Assembly (NCBI RefSeq): GCF_025685425.1
Contig: NZ_JAGTAS010000033.1
Coordinates: 1-45,848 of the forward strand
Length of the DNA: 45,848 bases
Origin: Terriglobus albidus
GTDB taxonomy: Bacteria > Acidobacteriota > Terriglobia > Terriglobales > Acidobacteriaceae
Reading direction: 5' to 3'
Under the pieces are notes generated by a model. That model worked only from the letters and a program-made list of their open reading frames with translations. It was not told the DNA's origin and did no database searches. Shown one piece after another: positions 33,105-42,108 of the stretch. Positions within the stretch are counted from its first letter, which is position 1, and each line of letters starts with the position of its first letter. The translations under genes and the position numbers were made by a program.

Positions 33105-33425
33105 TTCGCTCCTCCGACAGATCCGGACCTCAGCGGCTAAAGCCGCACATCTTTCCCCCTTGAATCGGCACGGCTAAAGTCGTGCCCGTAAGCAAAACCA
33201 AGCGCCTTTGGCGCTAGGCAAATAGACCCCGCAAGACATCGCCTCACGAGGCAATTCCTACGGCACCCCCTGATAGAGATGAAGTGCTTCGAGCACGCTC
33301 AATCAGCCGTTGCGCGTGGCGCGACCAGTTCGCACCGAAGGTGCGAATGCCTTGCTTAAGGGGACGGCTTCCAGCCGTCCCGTATGAAGCTGTAAGGACG
33401 TGCGGCTTTAGCCGCTGAGGTCGGA
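33105..33425. repeat. Hairpin-repeat cluster 9 (two facing family A units)
   Basis: A forward A unit (A1 from about 33129; A2 variant GGCACGGC-TAAA-GTCGTGCC with a G-T pair) faces a reversed A unit (TTCGCACCGAAGGTGCGAA, GGGACGGCTTCCAGCCGTCCC with an enlarged loop, and GCGGCTTTAGCCGC, 33333-33421). It lies between the murJ promoter and the 3' end of the ADOP permease gene. Confidence 0.85.
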
Positions 33426-33484
33426 TTTCCTTTTCTGGTTGCCCTTGAAAAGAAACAACACCGCGACTGAACGATCGTGCTGTT

Positions 33485-36076
33485 CTATTCCGTCCGCAAT
33501 GCATCCGTAGGATTCAGCGAAGCTGCCCGATGCGCCGGCAGACAGCTCGCCACCATCGACACCGCACCAAGCAAGACCGCTACACCTGCCAGCGTGATTG
33601 CATCCCATGCCTGCACCCCATAGAGCAGCTTTTGCAGAGAGACGGCTGCGCCAATGGAACATACCAGTCCAATCACCAGCCCACAAAGCGTCAGCCATCC
33701 GGCCTGCCGCAGCACCAGCCCATAGACTGCGCGACGCTGTGCGCCAAGCGCCATACGTACACCAATCTCTCGCGTGCGCCGGCTCACGGAGTACGCGATC
33801 ACGCCATACAATCCGACAACGCCCAGCGCCAAAGCCATCAAGGCGAAACCTGCAACCAGCCAGGCAGACGAGCGATGCAGATAGGTGGATGGAGCATCGT
33901 GAATCTTCTGCTCCATCGTCATCGGGTTGTAAAGAGCCATCCCCTTGTCCAGATCGTGCAAGGTCGCCGTCAGTGACGACAGCATCGAGCTCTCGTCCTG
34001 CGAGGTGCGCGCCAGCACCACAAATCCATTGAAGTAAGGCGACTGATAGAAGGGCATATAAGCTGCCCCTCGTGGTTTAGCGTCGAGCTGCCCTTCCTGA
34101 ATATCGTTAATGGCTCCGATGATCAGCAGTGGATTCTTGCTATCGAATGCAATGCGCTTGCCAATCACGTCTTCTCCGGGAAAGTACTGCTTCGCGAGAG
34201 TCTGGTTGACGATGACAACCTTCGCCGGTTCTTCCGCAGCGAAATACCGGCCGCTGATCAGCCGCGTTTTCAGCGTATTCATGTAACCGGAGGTTACATA
34301 CCGCACTGCCACTTCTTTGTGGACGTCGTTGTCCGGCCGGCCGGGAATCGTAAATGAAGATGTCCAGTCCGCATCTTCAATCGGCAGCTTGGTGGTAATG
34401 CCGACCGCCTGCACACCGGGCAGCGCCTGCACGCGCCTTTCAACCTCATGCGCCAGGGCCGCTCTTAGCTCGTCCTTGTTGTACTTCTCAGACTCTGCCT
34501 GTATGTGCACCGTGGCGATGTGGTCAGACTGCAATCCTGTGTCGGTATGTAAAAGCTTGTAGAAGCTCTTGCCCAGGAGCCCTGCTCCCACAAGCAACAC
34601 CATTGCAGTTGCCAGTTCGACCACCACCATGTTGGCGCCAAATCTCCGCCACAAGGTGCTCGATGAGCTTCTGCTGCCTTCGGTCAAACCTTCACGGATA
34701 TCCATCACGCGAAACAGAGCCATCGGAGTGAGAGCGAAGAGCGCAGCCGCAGCGATCGCCAGAGCTCCGGCAAACAGCAGCACGTGGCCATTGAGACCCA
34801 GGCCGCGGAGGAACGGCATGGCCGCCAGCATATCTTTAGGAATAAGCAATGTGAGCATGTGCATGCCCTGCTGCGCCATCGCGAGGCCGAGCACGCTTCC
34901 AATCGTCGTCAGCAGCACTCCCTCGGTAATGAACTGAAGTGCGAGCCTGCGCTGCGATGCGCCAAGCGCTCCACGTACCGCCACCTCGCGCCTTCTGCTC
35001 TCTGCCCGCACCAGCAGCAGACTTGCCACGTTGATGGCAGCAATCAAAAGCAACAGCCCTGCGCCGCTTAGCATTACCACCAGGACGGGCCGTATGTCAC
35101 CCGTGATGACCTCCGCAAGCGGCAGCATGTACGCCTTCTGATCGCGATTGGAGTCCGGATACATCTTCTCAAGATTCTCAGCAACGGCCTTGATATTCGC
35201 GAAGGCTGCGCCGAAGGTGACTCCATCTTTCAGGCGCGCCACACCATATAGCCCATGACATCCCCGGCAGGTGCTGGTCGCTTTTAGAATCGACCAGAAG
35301 TCAGCCGGCTCGGCAGGCGAGAAGCTGAACTCGCGTGGCAACACGCCGACGATGGTGTAGGTATCTCCGTCCAGGACTACCGGCTGCCCAATGATCTTCG
35401 GATCGCTGCCATAGCGTCTTTGCCATGCGGCATAGCTGAGCAGGGTGGTGCGCGGCGTCTCCGGCTTGTCCTCACCGTCGTAGAAATCGCGGCCAAGTAC
35501 AGGCTTTACACCAAGCGTGCGGAAGAAGCCTGAGCTCACCCGCGCTCCATCGGTCTGGCGAAGTCCATCGCTGGTCTTCATCATGAATCCGAATGGCTCA
35601 AACACATCCAGCGAGCGGAAGACGGTGTTCTGACGCTTCCAGTCAAGATAGTCGGGATACGAGAGATGGAACCGCGGGCCAAGCGGAATGCTCTCGAAGA
35701 GCATAACCAGGCGATTCGGTTCCTGATAAGGCAGAGGCTTGACCAGCGCCGCGTCGACAAACGCGAAGATCGCCACGCTGGAACTAAGACCAAGCGCAAG
35801 AATCAGAACGGCCGTGAGCGCAAAACCGAGATCCTTACGCAATTGGCGCAGAGCGAATCGCAGATCCTGGATGCGGTTGTCGAGCCATTCCATCCGCCCC
35901 TTCAGATAGAAGCGCTCACGAGCAGCCTGCGCATTGCCGAAGCTGGCGCGAGCTCTGCGATAGGCCTCTTCCTCGGTGAGCCCCTCGCGCCGCAATTCAT
36001 CGGCTTCGAGGGCTAGATGGGCTTTTATCTCATCATCGAAATCCTGTGTGCTCCGCCTGCGCTTAAACATGCCCAA
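33485..36076 (-). CDS. Orphan MacB/FtsX-like ABC permease, acidobacterial duplicated type (ADOP)
   Basis: This encodes 863 aa. The N-terminus carries the cytoplasmic ADOP segment (FDDEIKAHLALEADELRREGLTEEEAYRRARASFGNAQAARERF), then two permease halves, each a MacB periplasmic core followed by an FtsX domain (QLRKDLGFALTAVLILALGLSSSVAIF; LLIAAINVASLLLVRAESRRREVAVRGALGAS; ALGVVGLYGVIAYSVSRRTREIGVRMALGAQ). No ATPase gene is nearby, as is usual for ADOPs, which are paired with PadR regulators. Transport or mechanotransmission roles are unproven. It starts 16 bp after the PadR stop, so the two form an operon. Confidence 0.93.
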   Translation of the reverse strand: MGMFKRRRSTQDFDDEIKAHLALEADELRREGLTEEEAYRRARASFGNAQAARERFYLKGRMEWLDNRIQDLRFALRQLRKDLGFALTAVLILALGLSSSVAIFAFVDAALVKPLPYQEPNRLVMLFESIPLGPRFHLSYPDYLDWKRQNTVFRSLDVFEPFGFMMKTSDGLRQTDGARVSSGFFRTLGVKPVLGRDFYDGEDKPETPRTTLLSYAAWQRRYGSDPKIIGQPVVLDGDTYTIVGVLPREFSFSPAEPADFWSILKATSTCRGCHGLYGVARLKDGVTFGAAFANIKAVAENLEKMYPDSNRDQKAYMLPLAEVITGDIRPVLVVMLSGAGLLLLIAAINVASLLLVRAESRRREVAVRGALGASQRRLALQFITEGVLLTTIGSVLGLAMAQQGMHMLTLLIPKDMLAAMPFLRGLGLNGHVLLFAGALAIAAAALFALTPMALFRVMDIREGLTEGSRSSSSTLWRRFGANMVVVELATAMVLLVGAGLLGKSFYKLLHTDTGLQSDHIATVHIQAESEKYNKDELRAALAHEVERRVQALPGVQAVGITTKLPIEDADWTSSFTIPGRPDNDVHKEVAVRYVTSGYMNTLKTRLISGRYFAAEEPAKVVIVNQTLAKQYFPGEDVIGKRIAFDSKNPLLIIGAINDIQEGQLDAKPRGAAYMPFYQSPYFNGFVVLARTSQDESSMLSSLTATLHDLDKGMALYNPMTMEQKIHDAPSTYLHRSSAWLVAGFALMALALGVVGLYGVIAYSVSRRTREIGVRMALGAQRRAVYGLVLRQAGWLTLCGLVIGLVCSIGAAVSLQKLLYGVQAWDAITLAGVAVLLGAVSMVASCLPAHRAASLNPTDALRTE

Positions 36077-36092
36077 GCCTCCTCGCCAACTA

Positions 36093-36437
36093 CTAACTGC
36101 CGAGTATCAATTCCATGGCACGGCTTAGCCGCTGCCATTCACTGGCCTTCTGCACAAGTTGTTCCCTCCCCTTGGCCGTAAGGGAGTAGAACCGTGCCTT
36201 GCGGTTGTTCTCGCTCACACCCCATTTAGCGCTGAGCCACTTCTTGTCCTCAAGACGCTGCAGGGCCAGGTACAACGACCCGTGGTCGACAAAGAACACC
36301 TGTTCCGACTGGCGCTGGATGGAACGGGCGATACCCTGGCCATGGCAAGGGCCCATGACAAGCGTCTTCAAGATCAGCAGGTCCAGCGTTCCCTGCAGTA
36401 ACGCGATACGGTCTTCTGATTCGTTTTGGGTAGGCAT
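36093..36437 (-). CDS. PadR-family transcriptional regulator
   Basis: This encodes 114 aa, standard for short PadR proteins. The winged helix is clear: LLQGTLDLLILKTLVMGPCHGQGIARSI, VDHGSLYLALQRLEDKKWLSAKWG, NRKARFYSLTAKGREQL. I take the ATG at 36437 (MPTQNESEDR); an open extension to 36611 lies in non-coding-like DNA. It should repress its own operon with the downstream ADOP permease and may also act on the divergent esterase promoter, sharing the 209-bp spacer. Confidence 0.92.
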   Translation of the reverse strand: MPTQNESEDRIALLQGTLDLLILKTLVMGPCHGQGIARSIQRQSEQVFFVDHGSLYLALQRLEDKKWLSAKWGVSENNRKARFYSLTAKGREQLVQKASEWQRLSRAMELILGS

Positions 36438-36481
36438 CCGACAGAAGAATGTCACCGGTTTGGGTCGGATGTCAACAGGAA

Positions 36482-36511
36482 GAGTTAAAAGTTGAAGGTT
36501 AAAAGTTAAAG
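36482..36511. repeat. Short GTTAAAAGTT-type direct repeats in the divergent spacer
   Basis: The A+T-rich run contains GAGTTAAAAGTTGAAGGTTA, then AAAGTTAAAG, an imperfect tandem of GTTAAA units. It sits between the divergent PadR and esterase genes and may be part of a promoter or UP-like element. Function is unknown. Confidence 0.4.
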
Positions 36512-36646
36512 CGTTAATTCCTGGGTCGTTTACAAGACTTGCCGCCTGAACGGAGGTCATATCGACCCATGAGGCATCGTCAAGTCTCAGCTTGCAACTT
36601 TTGACCAGCAATGGCTATTGTGGACACGACCCACGAGGGATAAGTC

Positions 36647-38212
36647 ATGAAGATCCGTAGCGCCCTGCTCAAAGGTGTGGCTCTTGTTTGCTTCTCTGCG
36701 GGATGCCTCCATGCTCAGGCGCCTGTTCCTAAAGTGAAGACAGTACAGGGCAAAGCTGCAGGCAAGTGGATTCGCGACGGCAAAGAGATGGCTTTCCTTG
36801 GTCTGCCCTACGCTGCTCCTCCTGTCGGTAGTCTCCGCTGGAAAGCACCTGAGGCTCCATCCGCATGGAGTGGTACACGCGATGCGACCAGGTTCGGCAA
36901 TCGTTGCCAGCAGTGGCACGTCTGGGACGACTACATCTTCACCGATGCCGGTCCCTCTGAAGACTGTCTCTACCTCAATATCTACACACCTGGGACGGCA
37001 AAGCCGGGCAGCAAGCTTCCCGTCATGGTCTGGATCCATGGTGGAGGCTTCCTCGCCGGTGCAGCATCGGAGCCGCGCTACACCAATCCTGCACTCGTGG
37101 CGAAGGGCGTCATCGTCGTCACACTGAACTACCGCCTGAACGTCTTCGGCTTCCTCGCCAGTGAAGACCTGGCCAAAGAACAAGGCGGCCACGCCGGCAA
37201 CTACGGCCTGATGGATCAGCTCGCCGCGCTGCGCTGGGTGAAGACCAACATCGCGGCCTTTGGAGGCGATGCCAACAACGTCACCATCTTCGGTGAAAGC
37301 GCCGGCTCCTTTGCCGTCAGCGCTCTCACCGTGGCGCCCTCGGCACGTGGGCTCTTTCACAAAGTCATCGGAGAGAGCGGAGCCTTCTTCGGCAGCACCA
37401 TTCCCATGACCGCCGCCAGTGAACGCCCCAAACGAGATCAGGCTTTCGTCTCCGCGCTCGGTGCAAACAATCTCGAAGAGCTACGCGCCATGCCCGCCGA
37501 TAAGATTCTGGAAGCCACACAGAAGCAGCGCGGCATCGGCTTCTCCGCGGTCGTCGACGGGAGCTTCCTTCCCGAGCCCCTGCCGGACGCCTATGCTGCA
37601 GGCCATCAGGCACATGTCCCCTCCATCATCGGCTGGAACCGCGATGAACGCGCCGGTACGCTCTCCAAAGATATGACCGTCGAAAAATGGAAGGCCTATG
37701 CCAAAGAGCACTACGGTGCAAAGGCCGACGAGTTCCTCGCAGCGTATCCTGCAAACACGGATGAGCAGGCCATGCACTCCGCGGATGACTTCACTACCAA
37801 CGGCTTCATTGCCATGGGCGCATGGAGATGGGTTGAGGCGCAAAGCAAGACAGGACAATCACCGGTCTATCGCTTTCGCTTCGATCGCCCCGCTCCGGCA
37901 GAGCCTCTTCACCCCACGGGCAAATACGCTTTCCACTCCACTGAGCTTGAATATGTCTTCGGCACACTCGACGTTCGCCAGGGTGCGACATGGCAACCGG
38001 CCGATCGTAAGCTGAGCGATGAAGTTGTGACGTACTGGGCTAACTTCGCGCGTACGGGCGACCCGAACGGAAGCGGCCTGCCTGCGTGGCCTCGCTATGA
38101 CAGAGAGAAGAAGCTGATTCATCTCGACGAGCCAATAACAGTCACACCGGATACGACACGCGCCGAGTTCGAGTTTCTGGAGAGCGAGTCAACAGCGCAG
38201 ACGACACGTTGA
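36647..38212 (+). CDS. Type-B carboxylesterase/lipase, secreted
   Basis: This encodes 521 aa. A signal peptide (MKIRSALLKGVALVCFSAGCLHAQ) is followed by the type-B esterase order: GLPYAAPPVGSLRWKAPE, EDCLYLNIYTP, oxyanion-hole HGGGF, nucleophile elbow FGESAGS (S218), and the late His region FHSTELEYVFG. It hydrolyses esters outside the cytoplasm, plausibly acyl groups on plant polysaccharides given GH92, GH27 and the GH43 remnant nearby (inference). GAGGG lies upstream of the ATG. It is monocistronic. Confidence 0.92.
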   Translation: MKIRSALLKGVALVCFSAGCLHAQAPVPKVKTVQGKAAGKWIRDGKEMAFLGLPYAAPPVGSLRWKAPEAPSAWSGTRDATRFGNRCQQWHVWDDYIFTDAGPSEDCLYLNIYTPGTAKPGSKLPVMVWIHGGGFLAGAASEPRYTNPALVAKGVIVVTLNYRLNVFGFLASEDLAKEQGGHAGNYGLMDQLAALRWVKTNIAAFGGDANNVTIFGESAGSFAVSALTVAPSARGLFHKVIGESGAFFGSTIPMTAASERPKRDQAFVSALGANNLEELRAMPADKILEATQKQRGIGFSAVVDGSFLPEPLPDAYAAGHQAHVPSIIGWNRDERAGTLSKDMTVEKWKAYAKEHYGAKADEFLAAYPANTDEQAMHSADDFTTNGFIAMGAWRWVEAQSKTGQSPVYRFRFDRPAPAEPLHPTGKYAFHSTELEYVFGTLDVRQGATWQPADRKLSDEVVTYWANFARTGDPNGSGLPAWPRYDREKKLIHLDEPITVTPDTTRAEFEFLESESTAQTTR

Positions 38213-38221
38213 TAGCTAGGA

Positions 38222-38757
38222 ATACGATGTAACCCACGCAATGGGTGGGATATTCGGGTTCCCGCAACTGGGTGGAAGCAGCGGGGTCCCCAATCAGCTT
38301 TGCTGGTTGGGGTGTTCAGCGGGGTCCCTAACCAGCTTTACTGGTTGGTGTTCAGCGGGCTTCAGTCACTGATAAAGCGCTGAAGGCGCGTTCTATACCA
38401 GCCTGGGGCAACGCCCCAGGTTTGACGCCCACAAGATGTCAGAGGGCTGAAGGCCCGCCCTATATAAGGGCTTCAATCCGACCGTATCGTTCGATGGTTC
38501 ACGAACAGTTTCGTTTGTGACGATTGGGGATTATAGATCGGGCCTTCAGCCCTCTTACCGTTTCCCTATCTCCATACCTGGGGCGTTGCCCCAGGCTGGT
38601 ATGGGTCGCGCCTTCAGCGCTCAAGACATCTTTCTTGCTCAATAAGGAACAAGCTTTAGCCTGGCTTTCTCTTTCTACAGGGGAAAGCCCATGGCCAAAT
38701 CCCGTTTCAGTATTGAACCGATGGACCGTGGGCTTAAAGCCCACGGCTCCCACCCAA
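38222..38757. repeat. Hairpin-repeat cluster 10 between convergent genes (families D, C and B)
   Basis: The 554-bp gap after the esterase holds two D hairpins with different stems, CCAATCAGCTTTGCTGGTTGG and CCAACCAGCTTTACTGGTTGG (38290-38347), nested in C-type AGCGGG sequence. Next is a B pair facing an inverted B pair (GCGCTGAAGGCGC, CCTGGGGCAACGCCCCAGG, GGGCTGAAGGCCC; 38370-38620), then a C hairpin CCGTGGGC/GCCCACGG ending GGCTCCCACC at 38757. No gene is present. Confidence 0.88.
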
Positions 38758-38766
38758 TCCCACTCA

Positions 38767-41088
38767 CTAATGCGCATCCGACATCGACGGCGGCGCCTCG
38801 CCCGTATCCCAGCGTGTCGGCTTATCCGTCATTACCAGCTTCAGCTCTCCACCCGCGGCGAGCTGTTCATGCGTGAACCACGAACGCTGATAGGGCTTGC
38901 CATTCCATGTCGCGCTCGCAATATAGATGTTGCTTGGCGACAGGTTCTCCGCCACCACCGAGAACTGCTTGCCGTTGCCGAGCGTGATCGTCGAACGCGG
39001 GAACGATGGCGAGCCGATCAGATAGACATCCTGCGCCGCTACCGGAAAATAGCCCATGCGGTTGAAGACATAGAACGAGCCCATCGCACCCGAATCGTCA
39101 TTACCCGGCAGACCGCCTGTGCCTGAGTGATAGCTGGCGTCCAGCACAGCATGAATCGTCTTCGCCGTGCTGCTCTGCTCGCCGATCCAGTTGTAGAGAT
39201 ACGGCGTCAGGAACCCGGGCTCATTGCCGACGTCATAACGATAGCGGAAGCGATGCTCTCCGGTTTCGGAGAAGAACAGGTCGAGCCGCTTCTTGAAGGC
39301 CACGTCGCCGCCAATCGTCTTGATCAGCTCACGCACATCCTGCGGTACATAGAGCGAGTAGGTCCAGGTGCTGGCCTCGTAGAAGTTATCCGTGTACCAG
39401 GTACCCACGAGGCGGGGATCGAAGTGCTCCTTCCAGCTTCCATCCGCATGCTTCATCCAGATGAAGCCCTTGATGTCGCCGCCCTCGGTGTGATCCACCG
39501 CTTCGGGATACCACAGCTTCTTCCAGTTACTCGACCGCTCCGCGAAGAGCTTCGCATCGGCATCGTGATGCAGTCCCTTTGCCATCAGCGCGACGGCATA
39601 ATCGTTCGCGGCGTACTCCATGGAGCGCGAGCCTGGACGGTCCGGGCCGCCTGCGGGATCAGAGTGCTCGATCGAGAGATATCCCAGCTTCTTCCACTCC
39701 TCCATGTCGCCGCGTCCGAAGCGAATGGGATCAGCCGACTCCACATCGGCATCATGCCGCATGGCCTTGTAGACACGCTCCCAATCCAGACCGGGAACAT
39801 GCTTTAGAAAGGCATCGGTAAACATCATCTCCGCATCGGAGCCGCCCTGTGTCCTTCCCGCAAAGTTGCCGGAGCGTCCATCGACGAAGAAGCCATCGTG
39901 ATCCTGAATCTCCAGCAGTGACTGCAGAATGCCGGTCACACGCTTCGGTGCGATTAGCGTCAGCAGCGGTGTCGAAGAACGGAAGGTATCCCAGATGCAA
40001 TAGAAGTCGTCGTAATAAGGAAGAGTGCTCTTCCACAGTGGATTCTCGCCGGTGCGATCCACAGGCATCAGCATGGAGTGATACAGGCCCGTGGCAAACT
40101 GCTGCCTCTCATCCGCCATACCGCCCTCTACCTTAATTGTCGCCAACGCCTTATCCCAGGCCGCAACCACAGCCTTGCGTGTGCCCTCGAAGTCGAAGCC
40201 TGCGACCTCAGTCATCGCATTCTTCTTTGCCTGCTCAATCGAGACAAACGACACGCCGACCTTCACCATCACCGGCTTTGAGCCGGGAGCAAAGGTCAGA
40301 TACGCGCCCGTGCTGACGATCGGCGCCGGAGGCTTAGGCAGCGTCTTCATCGTGAACGGCATCTTGTAGCTCGCCGTCTTCGCTCCGTCCTGCGGAGCCT
40401 TGCCATCCTCCCAGGTGCCACTGGTCATCGCCGGAGTATCGGTCACCAGGTAGAAGTAAACACGCATCGGCGTGGTCTGGATATTCCATCCAATCACCGA
40501 GGCTTGCTCGCCGGCGATCTCCGTCGGCGACAGCACCTGCACCTCGGTTGAGTACACGATCTGGCCTTCGTCATAGCGATGCGGCGAATCATGCAGCTTC
40601 ATCAGCAGATGTCCGACATCCACCAACAGCGTACGCTGCTGCCCGTCAGGATAGGTAAACCGGTAGACAGGCGTACGCCGCGCCGTCGTAATCTCCGCGC
40701 GAATACCTGTGTCGCCCAGGCCCACCGCATAATAGCCAACCTCGGCGTGCTCATCTTTGCGCGGCACCGAGCTGTGCGCCGGATCAGCCTTACCAAGCAT
40801 CGGCTGCACCGAGATATTGCCGTACTTCGGTCCGCCACCAGTACCCGAAACATGTAGCTGTGAGAAACCGTTCAGATTGCCGATCGCGGCCCAACCGGCA
40901 TTGCCCTCATTGGTGCCATAGTCAGGCCCGGGCTTGGCCATACCGAAGGGCAGCGTGGGCCCAACGAAGACATTCCCGCCCTTATCAGCGCCAAGCATGG
41001 GGTCGATCTCAGAGGCCTTCTGTGCCCACAGAGCGGCAGACATACAAGAAACAAAAACAAGAGTATTGCGGAGAAGATGTCGTATCAC
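38767..41088 (-). CDS. GH92 family alpha-mannosidase, secreted
   Basis: This encodes 773 aa and starts with GTG. The signal peptide is MIRHLLRNTLVFVSCMSAALWAQ. GH92 signatures are clear: IDPMLGADKGGNVFVGPTLPFGM at the N-terminus, GFSQLHVSGTGGGPKYGNIS, YDVGNEPGFLTPYLYNWIGE, and the acidic GLPGNDDSGAMGSFYVFNRM segment (about residues 660-680) followed by GYFPV. GH92 enzymes are calcium-dependent exo-acting alpha-mannosidases that trim N-glycan or fungal/yeast mannans. A TATAAA on the minus strand (41096-41101) ends 7 bp before the GTG, so the mRNA may be leaderless. Confidence 0.94.
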   Translation of the reverse strand: MIRHLLRNTLVFVSCMSAALWAQKASEIDPMLGADKGGNVFVGPTLPFGMAKPGPDYGTNEGNAGWAAIGNLNGFSQLHVSGTGGGPKYGNISVQPMLGKADPAHSSVPRKDEHAEVGYYAVGLGDTGIRAEITTARRTPVYRFTYPDGQQRTLLVDVGHLLMKLHDSPHRYDEGQIVYSTEVQVLSPTEIAGEQASVIGWNIQTTPMRVYFYLVTDTPAMTSGTWEDGKAPQDGAKTASYKMPFTMKTLPKPPAPIVSTGAYLTFAPGSKPVMVKVGVSFVSIEQAKKNAMTEVAGFDFEGTRKAVVAAWDKALATIKVEGGMADERQQFATGLYHSMLMPVDRTGENPLWKSTLPYYDDFYCIWDTFRSSTPLLTLIAPKRVTGILQSLLEIQDHDGFFVDGRSGNFAGRTQGGSDAEMMFTDAFLKHVPGLDWERVYKAMRHDADVESADPIRFGRGDMEEWKKLGYLSIEHSDPAGGPDRPGSRSMEYAANDYAVALMAKGLHHDADAKLFAERSSNWKKLWYPEAVDHTEGGDIKGFIWMKHADGSWKEHFDPRLVGTWYTDNFYEASTWTYSLYVPQDVRELIKTIGGDVAFKKRLDLFFSETGEHRFRYRYDVGNEPGFLTPYLYNWIGEQSSTAKTIHAVLDASYHSGTGGLPGNDDSGAMGSFYVFNRMGYFPVAAQDVYLIGSPSFPRSTITLGNGKQFSVVAENLSPSNIYIASATWNGKPYQRSWFTHEQLAAGGELKLVMTDKPTRWDTGEAPPSMSDAH

Positions 41089-41095
41089 AGACGTC

Positions 41096-41125
41096 TTTAT
41101 ACTCCACCCACGTTAACGATGTCGC
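41096..41125 (-). promoter_or_regulatory. Candidate promoter for the GH92 gene
   Basis: On the minus strand GCGACA (41120-41125) and TATAAA (41096-41101) are 18 bp apart, and the start codon GTG is 7 bp beyond the -10. If used, the transcript would begin at or next to the start codon. Confidence 0.4.
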
Positions 41126-41187
41126 TATTGGAGCGATACGGTGGAAACAGGAGTCCGTCACGCATTCTCCACAGAATCCCACCGAAG

Positions 41188-41215
41188 GGTAAGAGCGCTG
41201 AAGGCCCACCCCATA
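41188..41215. repeat. Single family B remnant
   Basis: GAGCGCTGAAGGCCCACCCC followed by ATAG is a degenerate B module 3' of the TetR gene. The rest of this short gap is the GH92 promoter region. Confidence 0.55.
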
Positions 41216-41272
41216 GTCCTCCCTTATAGGGTGGCGCGGGTCGCTCGAATCCGCTTTTCGCGCGGAAGCCAA

Positions 41273-41857
41273 TCAAGGCTTCGCGAGCAGCGTCCCGAAG
41301 GCAAGCTTGAGAAAATTATCCAGCGGCGCGTTGGAGCGTTCGGCCTTGGCTCGCATCAGAGCGCCTTCATACGCGTCCAGTAATAGCCCGGCGAGTTCAT
41401 CTGGCTTTGCGGTGCGTGCGAGGTCGCCGCGTTCCATCGCCTCTTCGAGCAGAGAGGCGAGACCCTGCCGCCATCCGGCAAAGGCCTGTTTCAGAGCGGC
41501 CTGGATGGTGTCGCTGTGGTCGGCCATCTCCAGGCTCATGCCACCCATCAGGCAACCGCTGATTCTGTTCTGCGGGCCGTAGGTGGCGATCAGCTCTTCG
41601 AAGTAGTGGCGCAGGCGTTTGAGGGGAGCTCCCTTCCCTTCCACAACGATGCGCTGCCAGCGCGCCTGCTCTCCGGCGCCGTAGCTCTCGAGGACGGCTT
41701 TGCCGAAGGCTTCTTTGCTGGGGAAGTAGTGATAGAACGAGCCCTTGGGGATACCGGCCTCGTCCAGCAGCTCTTTCATGCCGGCGGCGCCATAGCCAAC
41801 CGACCGCATCTGTCTGAGTCCGACCTCCAGCAAGCGCTTCCGTGTTCCCTCCACCAT
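41273..41857 (-). CDS. TetR-family transcriptional regulator
   Basis: This encodes 194 aa. The N-terminal HTH is typical (RKRLLEVGLRQMRSVGYGAAGMKELLDEAGIPKGSFYHYFPSKEAF). The C-terminal half (GCLMGGMSLEMADHSDTIQAALKQAFAGWRQGLASLLEEAMERGDL) resembles the AcuR/NemR-like ligand domain. GGGAGAG lies about 6 bases before the ATG, and a TAGAC/GTCTA operator-like inverted repeat lies directly upstream of it. No oxidoreductase or efflux gene is divergent from it, so apart from autoregulation the target is elsewhere. Confidence 0.9.
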   Translation of the reverse strand: MVEGTRKRLLEVGLRQMRSVGYGAAGMKELLDEAGIPKGSFYHYFPSKEAFGKAVLESYGAGEQARWQRIVVEGKGAPLKRLRHYFEELIATYGPQNRISGCLMGGMSLEMADHSDTIQAALKQAFAGWRQGLASLLEEAMERGDLARTAKPDELAGLLLDAYEGALMRAKAERSNAPLDNFLKLAFGTLLAKP

Positions 41858-41871
41858 GAATCGACTCTCCC

Positions 41872-41887
41872 TAGACCAACCAGTCTA
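41872..41887. promoter_or_regulatory. Probable TetR operator
   Basis: TAGACCAACCAGTCTA has 5-bp inverted arms (TAGAC/GTCTA) around a 6-bp centre. It is 14 bp upstream of the tetR start, between promoter and ribosome-binding site. It resembles TAGAC-N-GTCTA operators of NemR/AcuR-type TetR repressors (family knowledge); autorepression is inferred. Confidence 0.6.
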
Positions 41888-42031
41888 ATCTTTCGATGAA
41901 TTTCCGGGAAACTTCGATTCGAAGAGGGGGTGGCGGGCGCGACGGACGATCCTCTGGTATGCTTAACAAGTTGGCTCGTGCGCGTGTTCCAGGCCCGCGG
42001 TGTTGCAGCCGGCATCCTCACAATCAGGAAT

Positions 42032-42108
42032 CGGGGAGTGGCTCAGCCTGGTAGAGCACCTGCTTCGGGAGCAGGGGGTCGGAGGTTCGAATCCTCTCTC
42101 CCCGACCA
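42032..42108 (+). tRNA. tRNA-Pro (anticodon CGG), CCA encoded
   Basis: This is a 77-nt cloverleaf. The acceptor stem is CGGGGAG/CTCCCCG, the D arm GCTC-AGCCTGGTA-GAGC, the anticodon arm CCTGC-TTCGGGA-GCAGG with CGG at positions 34-36, and the T arm GAGG-TTCGAAT-CCTC, with discriminator A and CCA at 42106-42108. No integrase or attachment-site duplication is seen beside it. Confidence 0.95.

Noticed and set aside
42032-42108. tRNA-Pro as an integration site of a genomic island
   Set aside because: No integrase gene and no direct repeat of the tRNA 3' end were found in the window.
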